A stretch of DNA of 64,000 nucleotides from Bacteroidota bacterium (GCA_023446155.1 JAEXIT010000004.1:372001-436000), one strand, 5' to 3'; positions 51,913 to 60,603 are shown, counted from the stretch's first letter. Program-made: numbers and translations. The notes: generated from the sequence alone by a model not told the origin.

Positions 51913-53055
51913 TTAATGACATAAATAGGCATTTTGCCATCCACCGATTTTTGGGGGCATCTCTTGTTGCGTTACTTCTTCGATAAAGTGGCCTTCGTTT
52001 ACAAGTGTCTCTACACGGTCGAAAAATACCTGATCGTCGGAGTGACGTTCCAATCTGTATATGTAATGATCAAATTTTGTACGATTCGTTTCCGGATGGA
52101 ATTGAATCATGCCTCGTGGGCCTTCTACTTGTATGGTGTTGATATGTTGTAAAAGGGTACGGGTATCGGTTTGATCAACTGTTTCTAGAAGTTTAGCCAA
52201 TACGGCTCCGTTTTCATAACCTAACATCGCGAATACGCTTGCCGGTTCGTCATATTGTGCTTTAAACTGTTCGTGAAAAGTACAATCAGAAGTACGGGCA
52301 AAGTTTTCAAACCACGAAGCCACTACATAGAGTGGCAGGTTGTTGTTCTGGTATTCGTTTACGATGGTTTCGTTTATGGCGAATGGAGTGGTGTAAAAGG
52401 TGTATTTCTGGGAAACTTTGTTATGATTGATAAAAGAAGCATTTTCTTCGGCATACAAACCGCTGTAAAAGGCAAAAACAACTTCCGGATTATAATGTTC
52501 CAAGGTGAGTTGCATACATTCTGCTTCATTTTCACGCGGATAAAAAGGCGTGATATAATGTCCGGAAATGGTAATATCACTTTTGCTTAAAGCGTTTTCC
52601 ATAGCCGATAGCATGCCGTAGCCCGAATCGTAATACGAAGTGGAACTGGCAATTTTATCGTATTGTTTGTCCGAAAAGTGTTGTCCTAACAGATAACAGG
52701 ATTCGGTCAGACCGTACGAATTAATACAAATGCCTTTTTGCTTTTTCATTGCATAAGGGACTGTAGCACCAATATCGGATGCCAGTAACAGTATGTCGTT
52801 GTCGGAGGCATATTCATATACGCGTTGCATATTATGATGTCCGAAGAAACCGATAATAATGTTGATGCCTTCTTGGAAATAAAGCTTCTGGATTTTATCA
52901 ATGATCAATTGTTCGTTGGCGCCGATTCCGATACTTTCAACATAATATTGAACGTTTAGGTTGTTCAGCTTGATACCACGAATAAAATCCCGGTCCAAAG
53001 TTTTATACTGCTTGGACTGCGGGATCAGGATTCCTATTTTTGTTGGTATACTCAT
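51913..53055 (-). CDS. Signal-less periplasmic-binding-fold (AmiC/LivJ-like) protein
   Basis: A 380-aa type 1 periplasmic binding fold protein related to branched-chain amino-acid receptors (Peripla_BP_6). Landmarks: KIGILIPQSKQYKTLDRDFIRG, YVESIGIGANEQLIIDKIQKLYFQ, NIIIGFFGHHNM, YASSTSYYDSGYGMLSAM-like region and ASVFAMLGYENGAVLAKLL. There is no signal peptide, so it is probably cytoplasmic, like the amide sensor AmiC, rather than a transporter subunit; no permease or ATPase genes are nearby. It lies between the tail-collar gene and the giant adhesin gene (25-base gap), so it may act as a sensor or intracellular partner of that unit (inference). Confidence 0.85.
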   Translation of the reverse strand: MSIPTKIGILIPQSKQYKTLDRDFIRGIKLNNLNVQYYVESIGIGANEQLIIDKIQKLYFQEGINIIIGFFGHHNMQRVYEYASDNDILLLASDIGATVPYAMKKQKGICINSYGLTESCYLLGQHFSDKQYDKIASSTSYYDSGYGMLSAMENALSKSDITISGHYITPFYPRENEAECMQLTLEHYNPEVVFAFYSGLYAEENASFINHNKVSQKYTFYTTPFAINETIVNEYQNNNLPLYVVASWFENFARTSDCTFHEQFKAQYDEPASVFAMLGYENGAVLAKLLETVDQTDTRTLLQHINTIQVEGPRGMIQFHPETNRTKFDHYIYRLERHSDDQVFFDRVETLVNEGHFIEEVTQQEMPPKIGGWQNAYLCH

Positions 53056-53067
53056 GTATAAAAATAA

Positions 53068-53099
53068 TAGGAGAGGATGAACGTATTCTTCCTCTCCTA
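53068..53099 (-). terminator. Intercistronic hairpin after the tail-collar gene
   Basis: Perfect 10-bp inverted repeat (TAGGAGAGGA / TCCTCTCCTA) with a 12-base loop. On the minus strand it is followed by ATTATTTTTATAC just before the next start codon, so it could act as a partial terminator or a processing site. Confidence 0.6.
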
Positions 53100-53121
53100 G
53101 AAATTAACTGTTTGCTTTTCG

Positions 53122-53712
53122 TTAATTACGAGAAGGGAAAATACCGTATAATGCAATGCTGGTATAGATTCCTAAATAAGGACTACGAATTGAAAACGGT
53201 AAGCTACTTCCGGCAATACCTGTAGTTCCGCTAATAGACGTAGTGATGTTTCCTACTTTGTCAGTACCAGAAAATGGCGGCTCGCTATAAGCGTTTGCAG
53301 CTGCTCCACCAGTACCAAAACTGTTACCTCCGTTGTCGGATTCGTTGGTTGGATTTCCTGAGTTAGTGTGAATAACCGTTTGAACATTTACCTGACCTGC
53401 TCCGGTTCCCGGTACTAATTGGTGTACGTGAGCTGGAATGTTAGATGTTGTTAAAGTGATTGATTCAGCTCCTCCGGATTGTCCCCATTGGATGTTTGTT
53501 AAACCTGGTCCTGTTCCTGGGTGAACAATAGAACGCCCTCTTAAGTCAGGTAAAGCAAATGTAGTTTGCCCATTTCCTCCAAATGTAGTTCCGATTAGAG
53601 AAAATAAAGCTGTGTTTTGTGCGATTGACATGATCTGTCCATCACAAAATGCCCATTGCGCAGGTGCGAAACCAAATCCGAAAGCCTGGATTTGTCCAAT
53701 AATCTGTTCCAT
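53122..53712 (-). CDS. Phage-tail-collar-domain (microcystin-dependent protein-like)
   Basis: A 196-aa protein. The N-terminal tail-collar domain is marked by IGQIQAFGFGFAPAQWAFCDGQ, ALFSLIGTTFGGNGQTTFALPDLRGR and the C-terminal SIRSPYLGIYTSIALYGIFPSRN. This family includes phage short-tail-fibre collar proteins and the bacterial microcystin-dependent protein MdpB; here no phage gene lies nearby. The central part is Gly/Asn/Thr-rich (HTNSGNPTNESDNGGNS) and variable. No signal peptide is obvious. It is the first gene of the unit that leads to the binding-fold protein and the SprB adhesin. Confidence 0.9.
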   Translation of the reverse strand: MEQIIGQIQAFGFGFAPAQWAFCDGQIMSIAQNTALFSLIGTTFGGNGQTTFALPDLRGRSIVHPGTGPGLTNIQWGQSGGAESITLTTSNIPAHVHQLVPGTGAGQVNVQTVIHTNSGNPTNESDNGGNSFGTGGAAANAYSEPPFSGTDKVGNITTSISGTTGIAGSSLPFSIRSPYLGIYTSIALYGIFPSRN

Positions 53713-53901
53713 AAATATAAATTTTGTGGTTAAGTTTATACAAAACTAGACAAACACAGAGGATGTATATTAGGTAAAATTACGTGTTTTTGTAAGACGA
53801 TTGCATTAATTCAATAAAATTAATAATATTTTGATATTTTGTTAAACAAATAAAAAGGATATTATCTTTATTTTAAAGGTTTTAGGTTAATTTAAGAAAT
53901 C

Positions 53902-54477
53902 TTAACGATATTTATCATTTAGCCCAATTCCAGCTAAAATGTAAGGTTTAATCTTCTCGAACCGACTTAATTTGGTCTTCTCCTGCTTGGCAGTAGCAAT
54001 ATATTCGATGAATTCTTTTTGCTTATAAGGGGTAAATTGAGAAAAAGCGTTTTGTAGATTCGAATCCTGTGCCAATTGTTGTTGGAGGTATTCCGATTGT
54101 AACGCTTCTTTTTTTTCCGGCTTAAAGTGAATACCGGCTTGTTCATTGGCAATGGCTTCCTGTACGTACTGTAAAATCAGTTTTTCGTCCATTTCGGCTT
54201 TCGATTGGAAGCGCCATTGGCGTAAAGCTTTGGTAACGCCTTCCTGGGCGTTAACCAAAACTTTATGCGGATCTTTTAGGAAGATTCCGTTGAAAAACCA
54301 AATGCCAACATAGGATTTAAAGCCGCCAATGCCCAATACGTTTTTGCCGTTATAGGTATAGGTCGGACCACCCCATTTGGTGGTTTCAACCAATTCGGTT
54401 TGAAGTAGGATGGTTTTTAAATAATCCAGTTCTTCTTCCCATTGGTTTACCTTGTCCCATTTGTGTTTTTCATCCAT
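53902..54477 (-). CDS. DUF1801/YdeI-family protein
   Basis: A 191-aa cytoplasmic protein. The N-terminal half is a DUF1801 domain (TKWGGPTYTYNGKNVLGIGGFKSYVGIWFF) and the C-terminal end contains the YdeI/OmpD-associated segment (YKQKEFIEYIATAKQEKTKLSRFEKI). YdeI-type proteins have been linked to resistance to cationic peptides and bacteriocins in enterobacteria, but no mechanism is known. It follows pepT by 7 bases in transcription order? pepT is upstream on the same strand with a 6-base gap, so the two are co-transcribed. Confidence 0.88.
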   Translation of the reverse strand: MDEKHKWDKVNQWEEELDYLKTILLQTELVETTKWGGPTYTYNGKNVLGIGGFKSYVGIWFFNGIFLKDPHKVLVNAQEGVTKALRQWRFQSKAEMDEKLILQYVQEAIANEQAGIHFKPEKKEALQSEYLQQQLAQDSNLQNAFSQFTPYKQKEFIEYIATAKQEKTKLSRFEKIKPYILAGIGLNDKYR

Positions 54478-54483
54478 TCGGAT

Positions 54484-55725
54484 TTATTTTTTTTCGGCCG
54501 TTAATTCGGCTATTTTTACGATAACTTCTACCGCTTTTTGCATACTTTCTACCGGTACGTATTCGTATTTTCCGTGGAAATTATGACCACCGGCAAAGAT
54601 ATTCGGACAAGGTAAGCCCATATACGATAGCTGACATCCATCGGTTCCACCGCGAATCGGTTTGATAATCGGTTTGATACCCAATTCTTTCATCGCCTTT
54701 TCAGCAACTTCTACAATGTGGATTACCGGCTCTACTTTTTCGCGCATATTGTAATAGCTGTCTTTGATCTCGCAGCTAACAATCGGTCCACCAAATTGTT
54801 TCCCAAATTTTTTATTGATCTTGGCTGCTATTTTTTCGACAACTTTTTTGCGTTTTTCGAATTTCTTACGATCGTGGTCACGAATAATCAGTTCTACTTT
54901 GGTTTCTTCAATACTACCGTTGATCCCCGTTACGTGGAAAAATCCTTCATAACCTTTGGTCTCTTGTGGCGTCTCGTGTTTCGGTAACTTGGAAATGAAT
55001 TTGTTGGCCAGTAACATGGAGTTGATCATTTTCCCTTTGGCATAACCCGGGTGCACACTTTTTCCACTAAAAGTCAATTTGGCTCCGGCAGCGTTAAAGT
55101 TTTCATATTCCAACTCGCCAATCTGACTTCCGTCCATGGTATACGCCCAGTCGGCACCAAATTTTGCTACGTCAAATTTATGAGCACCGCGACCAATTTC
55201 TTCATCCGGTGTAAAACCAACGCGAATCTTTCCGTGTTTGATTTCCGGGTTGTTGATCAGGTATTCCATAGCGGTTACAATCTCGGTAATTCCGGCTTTA
55301 TCATCGGCTCCTAAAAGCGTCGTTCCATCTGTAGTAATAAGCGTTTGTCCTTTGTATTGTAACAAATCTTTAAAATAGCTTGGCGACAATACGATGTTTT
55401 GCTCTTGGTTTAAAACGATGTCTTTACCGTCATAGTTTTCCACGATTTGTGGTTTGATATTGGCTCCGGTAAAATCGGGAGTCGTGTCAAAATGTGAAAT
55501 AAAACCAATTGTTGGTACTTCGTGGTCTACATTGCTCGGAAGGGTAGCCATGATATACGCATTGGCGTCGATGGTTACCTCTTCCATGCCAATGGCTTTT
55601 AGCTCTTCGACTAATTGATTGGCCAAATCCCATTGTTTGGCTGTACTTGGAGTGGTATCGGAATTCGGATCTGATTCGGTGTCAACAGTTACATAACTGA
55701 TAAAACGATCAATAATATGTTGCAT
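54484..55725 (-). CDS. pepT: Peptidase T (tripeptide aminopeptidase)
   Basis: A 413-aa M20 metallopeptidase that removes the N-terminal residue from tripeptides. Two-zinc site motifs are present: ISHFDTTPDFTG (HxD), GADDKAGITEIV (bridging Asp and DDK), TPDEEIGRG (catalytic EE) and the C-terminal AGGHNFHGKYEYVPVESM. The specificity segment RGGTDGCQLSYMGLPCPN is typical of PepT. The ATG at 55725 (MQHIIDRF) is chosen as it starts the family homology; an in-frame ATG at 55746 adds seven residues. Cytoplasmic; co-transcribed with the YdeI-like gene. Confidence 0.96.
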   Translation of the reverse strand: MQHIIDRFISYVTVDTESDPNSDTTPSTAKQWDLANQLVEELKAIGMEEVTIDANAYIMATLPSNVDHEVPTIGFISHFDTTPDFTGANIKPQIVENYDGKDIVLNQEQNIVLSPSYFKDLLQYKGQTLITTDGTTLLGADDKAGITEIVTAMEYLINNPEIKHGKIRVGFTPDEEIGRGAHKFDVAKFGADWAYTMDGSQIGELEYENFNAAGAKLTFSGKSVHPGYAKGKMINSMLLANKFISKLPKHETPQETKGYEGFFHVTGINGSIEETKVELIIRDHDRKKFEKRKKVVEKIAAKINKKFGKQFGGPIVSCEIKDSYYNMREKVEPVIHIVEVAEKAMKELGIKPIIKPIRGGTDGCQLSYMGLPCPNIFAGGHNFHGKYEYVPVESMQKAVEVIVKIAELTAEKK

Positions 55726-55802
55726 TTTAAAATATTTAAGATACACAAAAGTACGACTATTTCATTAAAATGAAACGTCGTACTTTTTAGAATAAATTCA
55801 AA

Positions 55803-56798
55803 TTAATGAAGGTATATGATTGTATAAATGATAAACAGCAATAAAACAACCGTGATCAGGAAGGTATTGACAAAAAACAGCACCAAACTCTTTAGATTAG
55901 AGACATAGCGTTTTTCGCCGTAAAAAAAACGGTGTGCTTTAAAAAAGTAGGTAAAGCCCCAACCCAAATAGATACACGTTAGTATAAACTCTAAAAAGTT
56001 TAGAAAACCATTATCGCCCAGTAATTTCAGGAACCATCCTAATGTTAGAAAGATGGTGGTGTTGAGCAACAGGAACGAAAAATAATGCAGTGTAAAAATA
56101 CCATGTTCAAAATAGTACCATTTTTTCTTATTGTGGAACAGCCATAGCGAAAAAGCAAATAGGGGCAGATAGAGGAAAAGGACCTTTGGTAGGTTGTGGA
56201 TAAACGACTCCTTGAATTTGCCGATAACTTCTTTTGTGGTATATTTTTCGTTTATTTCGGCCATTCTTCTTTCAAATTTTTCCAATAGTTTCGACCTCTC
56301 TCTTGAGGCGGGAAGCGTTTTTTGAATGGAATCGTATTCTTTTACCGAACTATAGTTGCCTATGGTAGGGATTTTCCTGCCGGAGTTCGCTTTTATAATC
56401 GAATCGGCTTCCTCGTAGTTGTGATCATATTTATGCGCTTCGGCCTCACGTACCGAGCGTTGGGTGTCTTTGTCGTGATCCATATCCGGAAGAATACCCG
56501 GAAGGAAAAAGGCTATAAAACTGATAAAAATATAGAGCTTAACCGGTGCTACATACAGCTTGCGTTTACCGGCCAAATATTCCCGTGTTAAACGCGACGG
56601 ACGGAATAATAAGTATTTAATCGTTTTCCAGAAGGCATTGTCGTAATGTGTAAAATCTTCTACAAAATGGGTGAATAAATAGGAAAAAGACTTTCGGGAT
56701 TCGGCATTTTCCTGACCGCAATGCGGGCAATAGGTTTCGGTTACAATTTTTCCACAGTTTAAACAATCAATGTGGTCGCGTATTTTATCGTGGCTCAT
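55803..56798 (-). CDS. DUF3667 membrane protein with zinc ribbon
   Basis: A 331-aa membrane protein. The N-terminus is a zinc ribbon (CLNCGKIVTETYCPHCGQ: CxxC-x9-CxxC). DUF3667 motifs follow: SFSYLFTHFVEDFTHYDNAFWKT, LFRPSRLTREYLAGKRKLYVAPVKLY. A charged ~100-residue loop separates the first membrane helix from four further C-terminal helices (LPLFAFSLWLFHNKKKWYYFEHG...). Function is unknown; related proteins are widespread in Bacteroidota. Monocistronic by position. Confidence 0.9.
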   Translation of the reverse strand: MSHDKIRDHIDCLNCGKIVTETYCPHCGQENAESRKSFSYLFTHFVEDFTHYDNAFWKTIKYLLFRPSRLTREYLAGKRKLYVAPVKLYIFISFIAFFLPGILPDMDHDKDTQRSVREAEAHKYDHNYEEADSIIKANSGRKIPTIGNYSSVKEYDSIQKTLPASRERSKLLEKFERRMAEINEKYTTKEVIGKFKESFIHNLPKVLFLYLPLFAFSLWLFHNKKKWYYFEHGIFTLHYFSFLLLNTTIFLTLGWFLKLLGDNGFLNFLEFILTCIYLGWGFTYFFKAHRFFYGEKRYVSNLKSLVLFFVNTFLITVVLLLFIIYTIIYLH

Positions 56799-56891
56799 TA
56801 TAGGGCTTATTGGTGCGATAAAAATAATAAAAATTGATATTTATAGAATAAAATTCACGAATAAAACAAAATATTTGTTGTTTGTTTAACT

Positions 56892-57098
56892 TTAAAGTTC
56901 CTCGTAAGAATGATTCAAATGGGAAACCAGTGAAATAATCTCGGTGGCTTTTAAGTGTTCACTTTTGACACGTAGGATTTTATCACAATCTTCCAGATCA
57001 AAATTGAAATGGGCGATGCTTTCGCTCGCTTCGAAAATACGACTTATGGCTTTGACGTCTTTTTGACTTTTGACATTTGTTTTAAAGATATATAGCAT
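56892..57098 (-). CDS. Small HMA-like-fold protein of unknown function
   Basis: A 68-aa cytoplasmic protein. The pattern LYIFKTNVKSQKDVKAISRIFEA followed by AHFNFDLEDCDKILRVKSE and ATEIISLVSHL gives a beta-alpha-beta-beta-alpha-beta order like the heavy-metal-associated (HMA) fold, but the metal-binding CxxC is replaced (TNVKS). It is probably a metal-free relative. The gene lies 13 bases downstream of the MBL hydrolase gene and is likely in its operon. Confidence 0.75.
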   Translation of the reverse strand: MLYIFKTNVKSQKDVKAISRIFEASESIAHFNFDLEDCDKILRVKSEHLKATEIISLVSHLNHSYEEL

Positions 57099-57111
57099 GG
57101 CTTGTGACGGT

Positions 57112-58224
57112 TTAGTTTACGTTTTTCCACCATTGGGTGAAAGTAGTAGTGGTATCGAGTTCCATTTTTTCGCCTATCATTGGGGTACACAGGCGTAACG
57201 AAGGGTTGTCGTGTAACGCGTGCAGCCGTGAAATGGGCTCATCCCAGTTGTGATTGGCCAGTGAGAATTTACTCCAGTGAACCGGGATCAACTTTTCGGT
57301 ATTCAAATCCTGAGTCACTTGTAACACTTCTTCGGGCATTAAATGGATGTATTTCCAGTTTTTATCATATTGTCCGCATTCGATTATAGCCAGGTCAAAC
57401 GGGCCAAATTGTTCTCCTATAGCCTTAAAATGACTGTCGTAGCCGCCATCACCACCGATAAATAGTTTCTTATTAGGTGTTTCCAGTACAAACGACAACC
57501 ATAACGACTTATTACGCGATAATCCCCTGCCGGAAAAATGACGGGCCGGTGTGGTGTGTAATTTTGTATTGTTGATCAGTTGTATTGTTTCGTGCCAGTC
57601 TTTTTCGATAATGCGATTTTTATCGTAGCTCCAATATTCCAGGTGTTCGCCTACACCCAATCCACAGATGACGGTTTTGACTTTACTTTTTAAATTGGTT
57701 ACCGTCTCATAATCCAGATGATCCCAATGATCGTGTGTAATGATCAGATAGTCGATTTCCGGAATATCGGCTGTGGTGTAGCGATCGCTACCACCAAAAC
57801 TTTTGGTTGTCATTCGGATAGGAGAGGCGGCTCCGCTAAAAACCGGATCGATGAGGAATTTAATACCGTTGGTTTGCAGAAAATAGGAGGAATGACCAAA
57901 CCAGATAAAGACCTCTTCGTTGGGTGCGATTTTATGCAGGTTGGTTTTTACGGCCGGTAGTTCGGTGGTCGGTTTTACACGGGTATTCTCTTTAAATAGA
58001 AACTCTTTTAATACGGAATAATAACTGGCACCTTCAGTCAGATCGGGAGTTTCGCTATTATTTTGAAACTGACCGTCACGGAAGTTAGGCGACTTTTTAA
58101 TGCGTTCCAGACGTTCTCCCGATGGGAGTTTTCCAAATTTAGGTTGCTGCATAAAGAAATAAACGCCAAGAGTAAGAGACAGGAGTACTATAATAAGGGG
58201 TATCATAATTTTTCGTAAAAGCAT
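57112..58224 (-). CDS. MBL-fold metallohydrolase (NAPE-PLD/UlaG-like), membrane-anchored
   Basis: A 370-aa metallo-beta-lactamase-fold hydrolase. The zinc site is YLIITHDHWDHLDYETV (HxHxDH), and GHSSYFLQTNGIKFLIDPVF and HTTPARHFSGRGLSRNKS are typical of the NAPE-PLD/UlaG branch. A single N-terminal helix (MIPLIIVLLSLTLGVYFFM) anchors the enzyme with the catalytic domain probably in the periplasm. The ATG at 58224 is chosen; an upstream GTG at 58257 would place the start inside an operator-like sequence. Substrate is unknown. It is controlled by the adjacent TetR regulator, to judge by shared operator sites. Confidence 0.9.
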   Translation of the reverse strand: MLLRKIMIPLIIVLLSLTLGVYFFMQQPKFGKLPSGERLERIKKSPNFRDGQFQNNSETPDLTEGASYYSVLKEFLFKENTRVKPTTELPAVKTNLHKIAPNEEVFIWFGHSSYFLQTNGIKFLIDPVFSGAASPIRMTTKSFGGSDRYTTADIPEIDYLIITHDHWDHLDYETVTNLKSKVKTVICGLGVGEHLEYWSYDKNRIIEKDWHETIQLINNTKLHTTPARHFSGRGLSRNKSLWLSFVLETPNKKLFIGGDGGYDSHFKAIGEQFGPFDLAIIECGQYDKNWKYIHLMPEEVLQVTQDLNTEKLIPVHWSKFSLANHNWDEPISRLHALHDNPSLRLCTPMIGEKMELDTTTTFTQWWKNVN

Positions 58225-58247
58225 TGGTTTTTTAAAAGGTTTAGATT

Positions 58248-58259
58248 GACTAATCACTC
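58248..58259. promoter_or_regulatory. TetR operator-like site before the MBL gene
   Basis: GACTAATCACTC differs by one base from the palindromic GACTAATCAGTC in front of the tetR gene, and lies 24 bases upstream of the MBL start codon. Confidence 0.5.
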
Positions 58260-58280
58260 TATTGTATTTAAAAAAAAGGA

Positions 58281-58841
58281 TTAGCTAATCATAATCCAAA
58301 GGGTTTCGTAGGAGTTATAGATTACTTCTTTTTTTTCTTCCGGGCTTAGTTTCGATTGTCGTAAATATTGTTGTATTCCGAAAACATAATTGTTTACAAT
58401 AGCGATCAGGTAATCGATCGGTTGCTTTTTGATATGGTTCTGTGCCATAGCCACTTCCAATTCTTCGCATCCTTTTTTGGATAACTTCTGAATCTCTTCG
58501 TAATCCATTAGTGACGCATAGGGCGAAAAGTAAAATTGCTGAATAAAACGGAACTCATAATCGTTTTCCAACGACCATAACATCAAACCGATAAATTGTT
58601 TTTTAAAGTGCTCTTTATATTCGGTATGAGCATCGCGATAGCTTTCAATATGTTGGGCAACACGTAACTTAATATCGATATAAAGTGCAATGATCAGTTC
58701 TTCTTTGGTCTTGTAATAATGGAATAAGGTACCATTGGCTACGCCGGCTTCTTTGGCAATCTTACTGGTTGCCGTTCCGTGAAAACCATTGTCTACAAAT
58801 AGTCTTAAAGCTGTGGTAAGGATTTCTTTTTGTTTGTCCAT
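58281..58841 (-). CDS. TetR-family transcriptional regulator
   Basis: A 186-aa repressor. The N-terminal HTH reads KQKEILTTALRLFVDNGFHGTATSKIA and KEAGVANGTLFHYYKTKEELI; the C-terminal ligand-binding domain is helical and about 130 residues. The ATG at 58841 is chosen because the HTH starts there; the frame is open much further upstream (to 59063), but that stretch would run through the bestrophin terminator. A near-palindrome 11 bases upstream suggests autoregulation, and a one-mismatch copy precedes the MBL gene. Effector is unknown. Confidence 0.93.
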   Translation of the reverse strand: MDKQKEILTTALRLFVDNGFHGTATSKIAKEAGVANGTLFHYYKTKEELIIALYIDIKLRVAQHIESYRDAHTEYKEHFKKQFIGLMLWSLENDYEFRFIQQFYFSPYASLMDYEEIQKLSKKGCEELEVAMAQNHIKKQPIDYLIAIVNNYVFGIQQYLRQSKLSPEEKKEVIYNSYETLWIMIS

Positions 58842-58851
58842 AATTTTAGAT

Positions 58852-58865
58852 CGACTAATCAGTCG
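58852..58865. promoter_or_regulatory. TetR operator CGACTAATCAGTCG
   Basis: Inverted repeat with 5-bp arms (CGACT/AGTCG) and a 4-base centre, 11 bases upstream of the tetR start codon. Confidence 0.6.
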
Positions 58866-58941
58866 GTAAAAGTACTGCTTTTTATGTAGCATTTTGGTAT
58901 TTGGCAAAAAATTAACTTTTGATAGTAGACCAACATAAAAA

Positions 58942-58962
58942 AAGCACCCGATAAAGGTGCTT
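58942..58962 (-). terminator. Terminator after the bestrophin-like gene
   Basis: Stem AAGCACC / GGTGCTT with a 7-base loop; on the minus strand it is followed by TTTTTT. Confidence 0.85.
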
Positions 58963-58981
58963 CTGTTTGCTGTATAAAGAA

Positions 58982-59803
58982 CTAATATGAGACCGGAGTG
59001 ACTTTTTGATTTTTTTGTGCCTGTTGTTCGGTAAAAATAAAAAAGACCGAAAGGAGGATACACAACGGAATCGTTAACAATACATAGTCGCTTTTTATTT
59101 TTTGAAACTCATTGATCAAGCCAAATGGTAATAGCAGGATGAACAACTGAATAAGAAACAAATTAATGGTTGCCAATATGGAGTTATGGGTATGCTGATT
59201 CGTTTTTTCACAACGCAATTGCAGTTCGTAATAATCGGCCAGATGTCCGAGTAAGGTCAGATGCTGACTGTTATCGATAATACCCTGATCAAATAATTCT
59301 TTTACCCGATGCGATTGTAAGGCCATAAGCTGTTTGGCACTGTTTTTTTGTTTGCTGATATAATCGATTTCATTTTGTGCAATCCAGGGTGTCAATTCGG
59401 CTTTTAAAGTGGCGGTTTCGGCGTCTCTTTGCAGGTTTAGCTGGTTGTGAAGCACAATTAACCACGCCTGGTGTCTGTTTTTTAATTCCTGATAGATTTC
59501 CGTTTTTATGGCAAAGCTGTTTTGTAAAAAAGTAGTCCAGGTAGTACTGGTGCGAATAATGGTATTCCAAAGCATATCCGTTTCGGAACGGTGTTTTTGA
59601 ACCTGTATGTTTTTCAGACTAAAAACAATAAGCGATAACAGACCGATAATCGCAACCGGTATCCATGGCAATGCGATCCATTTTAAATCTAGATACAGGT
59701 ATAATAGGGTTTGAATTACAGCCCAGAAAATTAATAGATAGCCAATGTTTTTAGGCCAAAATACGAACTTGTTACGCGTTGTTTTGTTTCTTTTTGTATA
59801 CAT
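58982..59803 (-). CDS. Bestrophin-family (YneE/RFP-TM) anion channel-like protein
   Basis: A 273-aa membrane protein. Two N-terminal helices (YLLIFWAVIQTLLYLYLDL and IPVAIIGLLSLIVFSL) and two C-terminal ones (ILATINLFLIQLFILLLPFGL and YVLLTIPLCILLSVFFIF) flank a large helical cytoplasmic part, the layout of bacterial bestrophins such as KpBest. The neck-like segment following helix 2 reads RSETDMLWNTIIRTSTTW, and the segment HLADYYELQLRCEKTNQHTH matches the region before helix 3 in YneE (C-E-R at the same place). The C-terminal regulatory tail after helix 4 is short (EQQAQKNQKV), and the usual DPFG motif is not seen, so it is likely a truncated variant. Confidence 0.78.
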   Translation of the reverse strand: MYTKRNKTTRNKFVFWPKNIGYLLIFWAVIQTLLYLYLDLKWIALPWIPVAIIGLLSLIVFSLKNIQVQKHRSETDMLWNTIIRTSTTWTTFLQNSFAIKTEIYQELKNRHQAWLIVLHNQLNLQRDAETATLKAELTPWIAQNEIDYISKQKNSAKQLMALQSHRVKELFDQGIIDNSQHLTLLGHLADYYELQLRCEKTNQHTHNSILATINLFLIQLFILLLPFGLINEFQKIKSDYVLLTIPLCILLSVFFIFTEQQAQKNQKVTPVSY

Positions 59804-60168
59804 AGCATTCGATTTTTAACAATAATAATTGCATAATGTACTATTCCGGTAAATTGTTGGGGGGGCTTTGTTATAAAATTATACTTTTTTCTTGATTCTA
59901 AAATTTTATGTCATTAAAAAAACAAACATATCGATAAAGTGTTGTATTTTATCGATGAAATACATTTTTTAATCAATATATAACAGAAGGATGACTATTA
60001 AATAAGCTTATTATAATATACGAACGTGTATCAGGAGGAAATAGCTGTACTACCTGATGCATGCTGCTTTTTGGAGACATATTAGACGGGTTGCAAGACT
60101 TGATACCGAGATTTAACCTTTTGTTTATATGAAATCGTTAACTTTATAGGAGTTAAAAAAATGTAATT
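59804..60168. other. Gene-free divergent region between bestrophin-like and OsmC genes
   Basis: 365 AT-rich bases without a credible gene. It holds a G7 run near 59860, a 9-bp inverted repeat ATCGATAAA / TTTATCGAT (59930-59956, 9-base loop) and a perfect palindrome AATAAGCTTATT (60001-60012). A -7-like TAACTTTA (60139-60146) with TTG 15 bases upstream precedes osmC by 23 bases. Confidence 0.6.
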
Positions 60169-60585
60169 ATGAAATTAATCAGAAGAGCCAGTGCTAACTG
60201 GAAAGGTAGTGGTATGGAAGGGAAAGGTTCCGTATCGACACAAAGTACGACTTTAAATAATGCCAATTTATCGTTTAAAACCCGTTTTGAAGACGGTGTG
60301 GGAACCAATCCAGAGGAGCTGATTGGCGCCGCACACGCCGGATGTTTTTCGATGAAACTGAGTTTTGTTTTAAACGAAGCTGGATTTACGGCCGATAACA
60401 TCGACACGAATGCCAAGGTAGTTTTCGAAGACGGTACGATTACTCAGGTACAATTGGATGTAAAAGCCAGCGTCCCGGGAATATCGGAAGAAGCGTTCCA
60501 AAAAGCCGCTTTGGATGCCAAAGAAAACTGCCCGATTTCGCAATTGCTAAAAGCCGAAATCGTTTTAGCAGCAGCCTTGGTATAA
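60169..60585 (+). CDS. osmC: OsmC-family peroxiredoxin
   Basis: A 138-aa OsmC/Ohr-type thiol peroxidase that reduces organic hydroperoxides. Family motifs: RASANWKGSGMEGKGSVST, NPEELIGAAHAGCFSMKLSFVL with the peroxidatic Cys, and ENCPISQLLKAEI with the resolving Cys. Length matches the OsmC subgroup (~140 aa). It is cytoplasmic and acts as a homodimer in known members. It is monocistronic, with a terminator shared with the convergent secretion operon. Confidence 0.96.
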   Translation: MKLIRRASANWKGSGMEGKGSVSTQSTTLNNANLSFKTRFEDGVGTNPEELIGAAHAGCFSMKLSFVLNEAGFTADNIDTNAKVVFEDGTITQVQLDVKASVPGISEEAFQKAALDAKENCPISQLLKAEIVLAAALV

Positions 60586-60603
60586 TTCAATTCGATGAAA
60601 GCA

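Noticed and set aside
53122..53712. Tail-collar gene as part of a prophage
   Set aside because: No integrase, capsid, terminase, portal or lysis gene is seen near it; neighbours are cellular genes.
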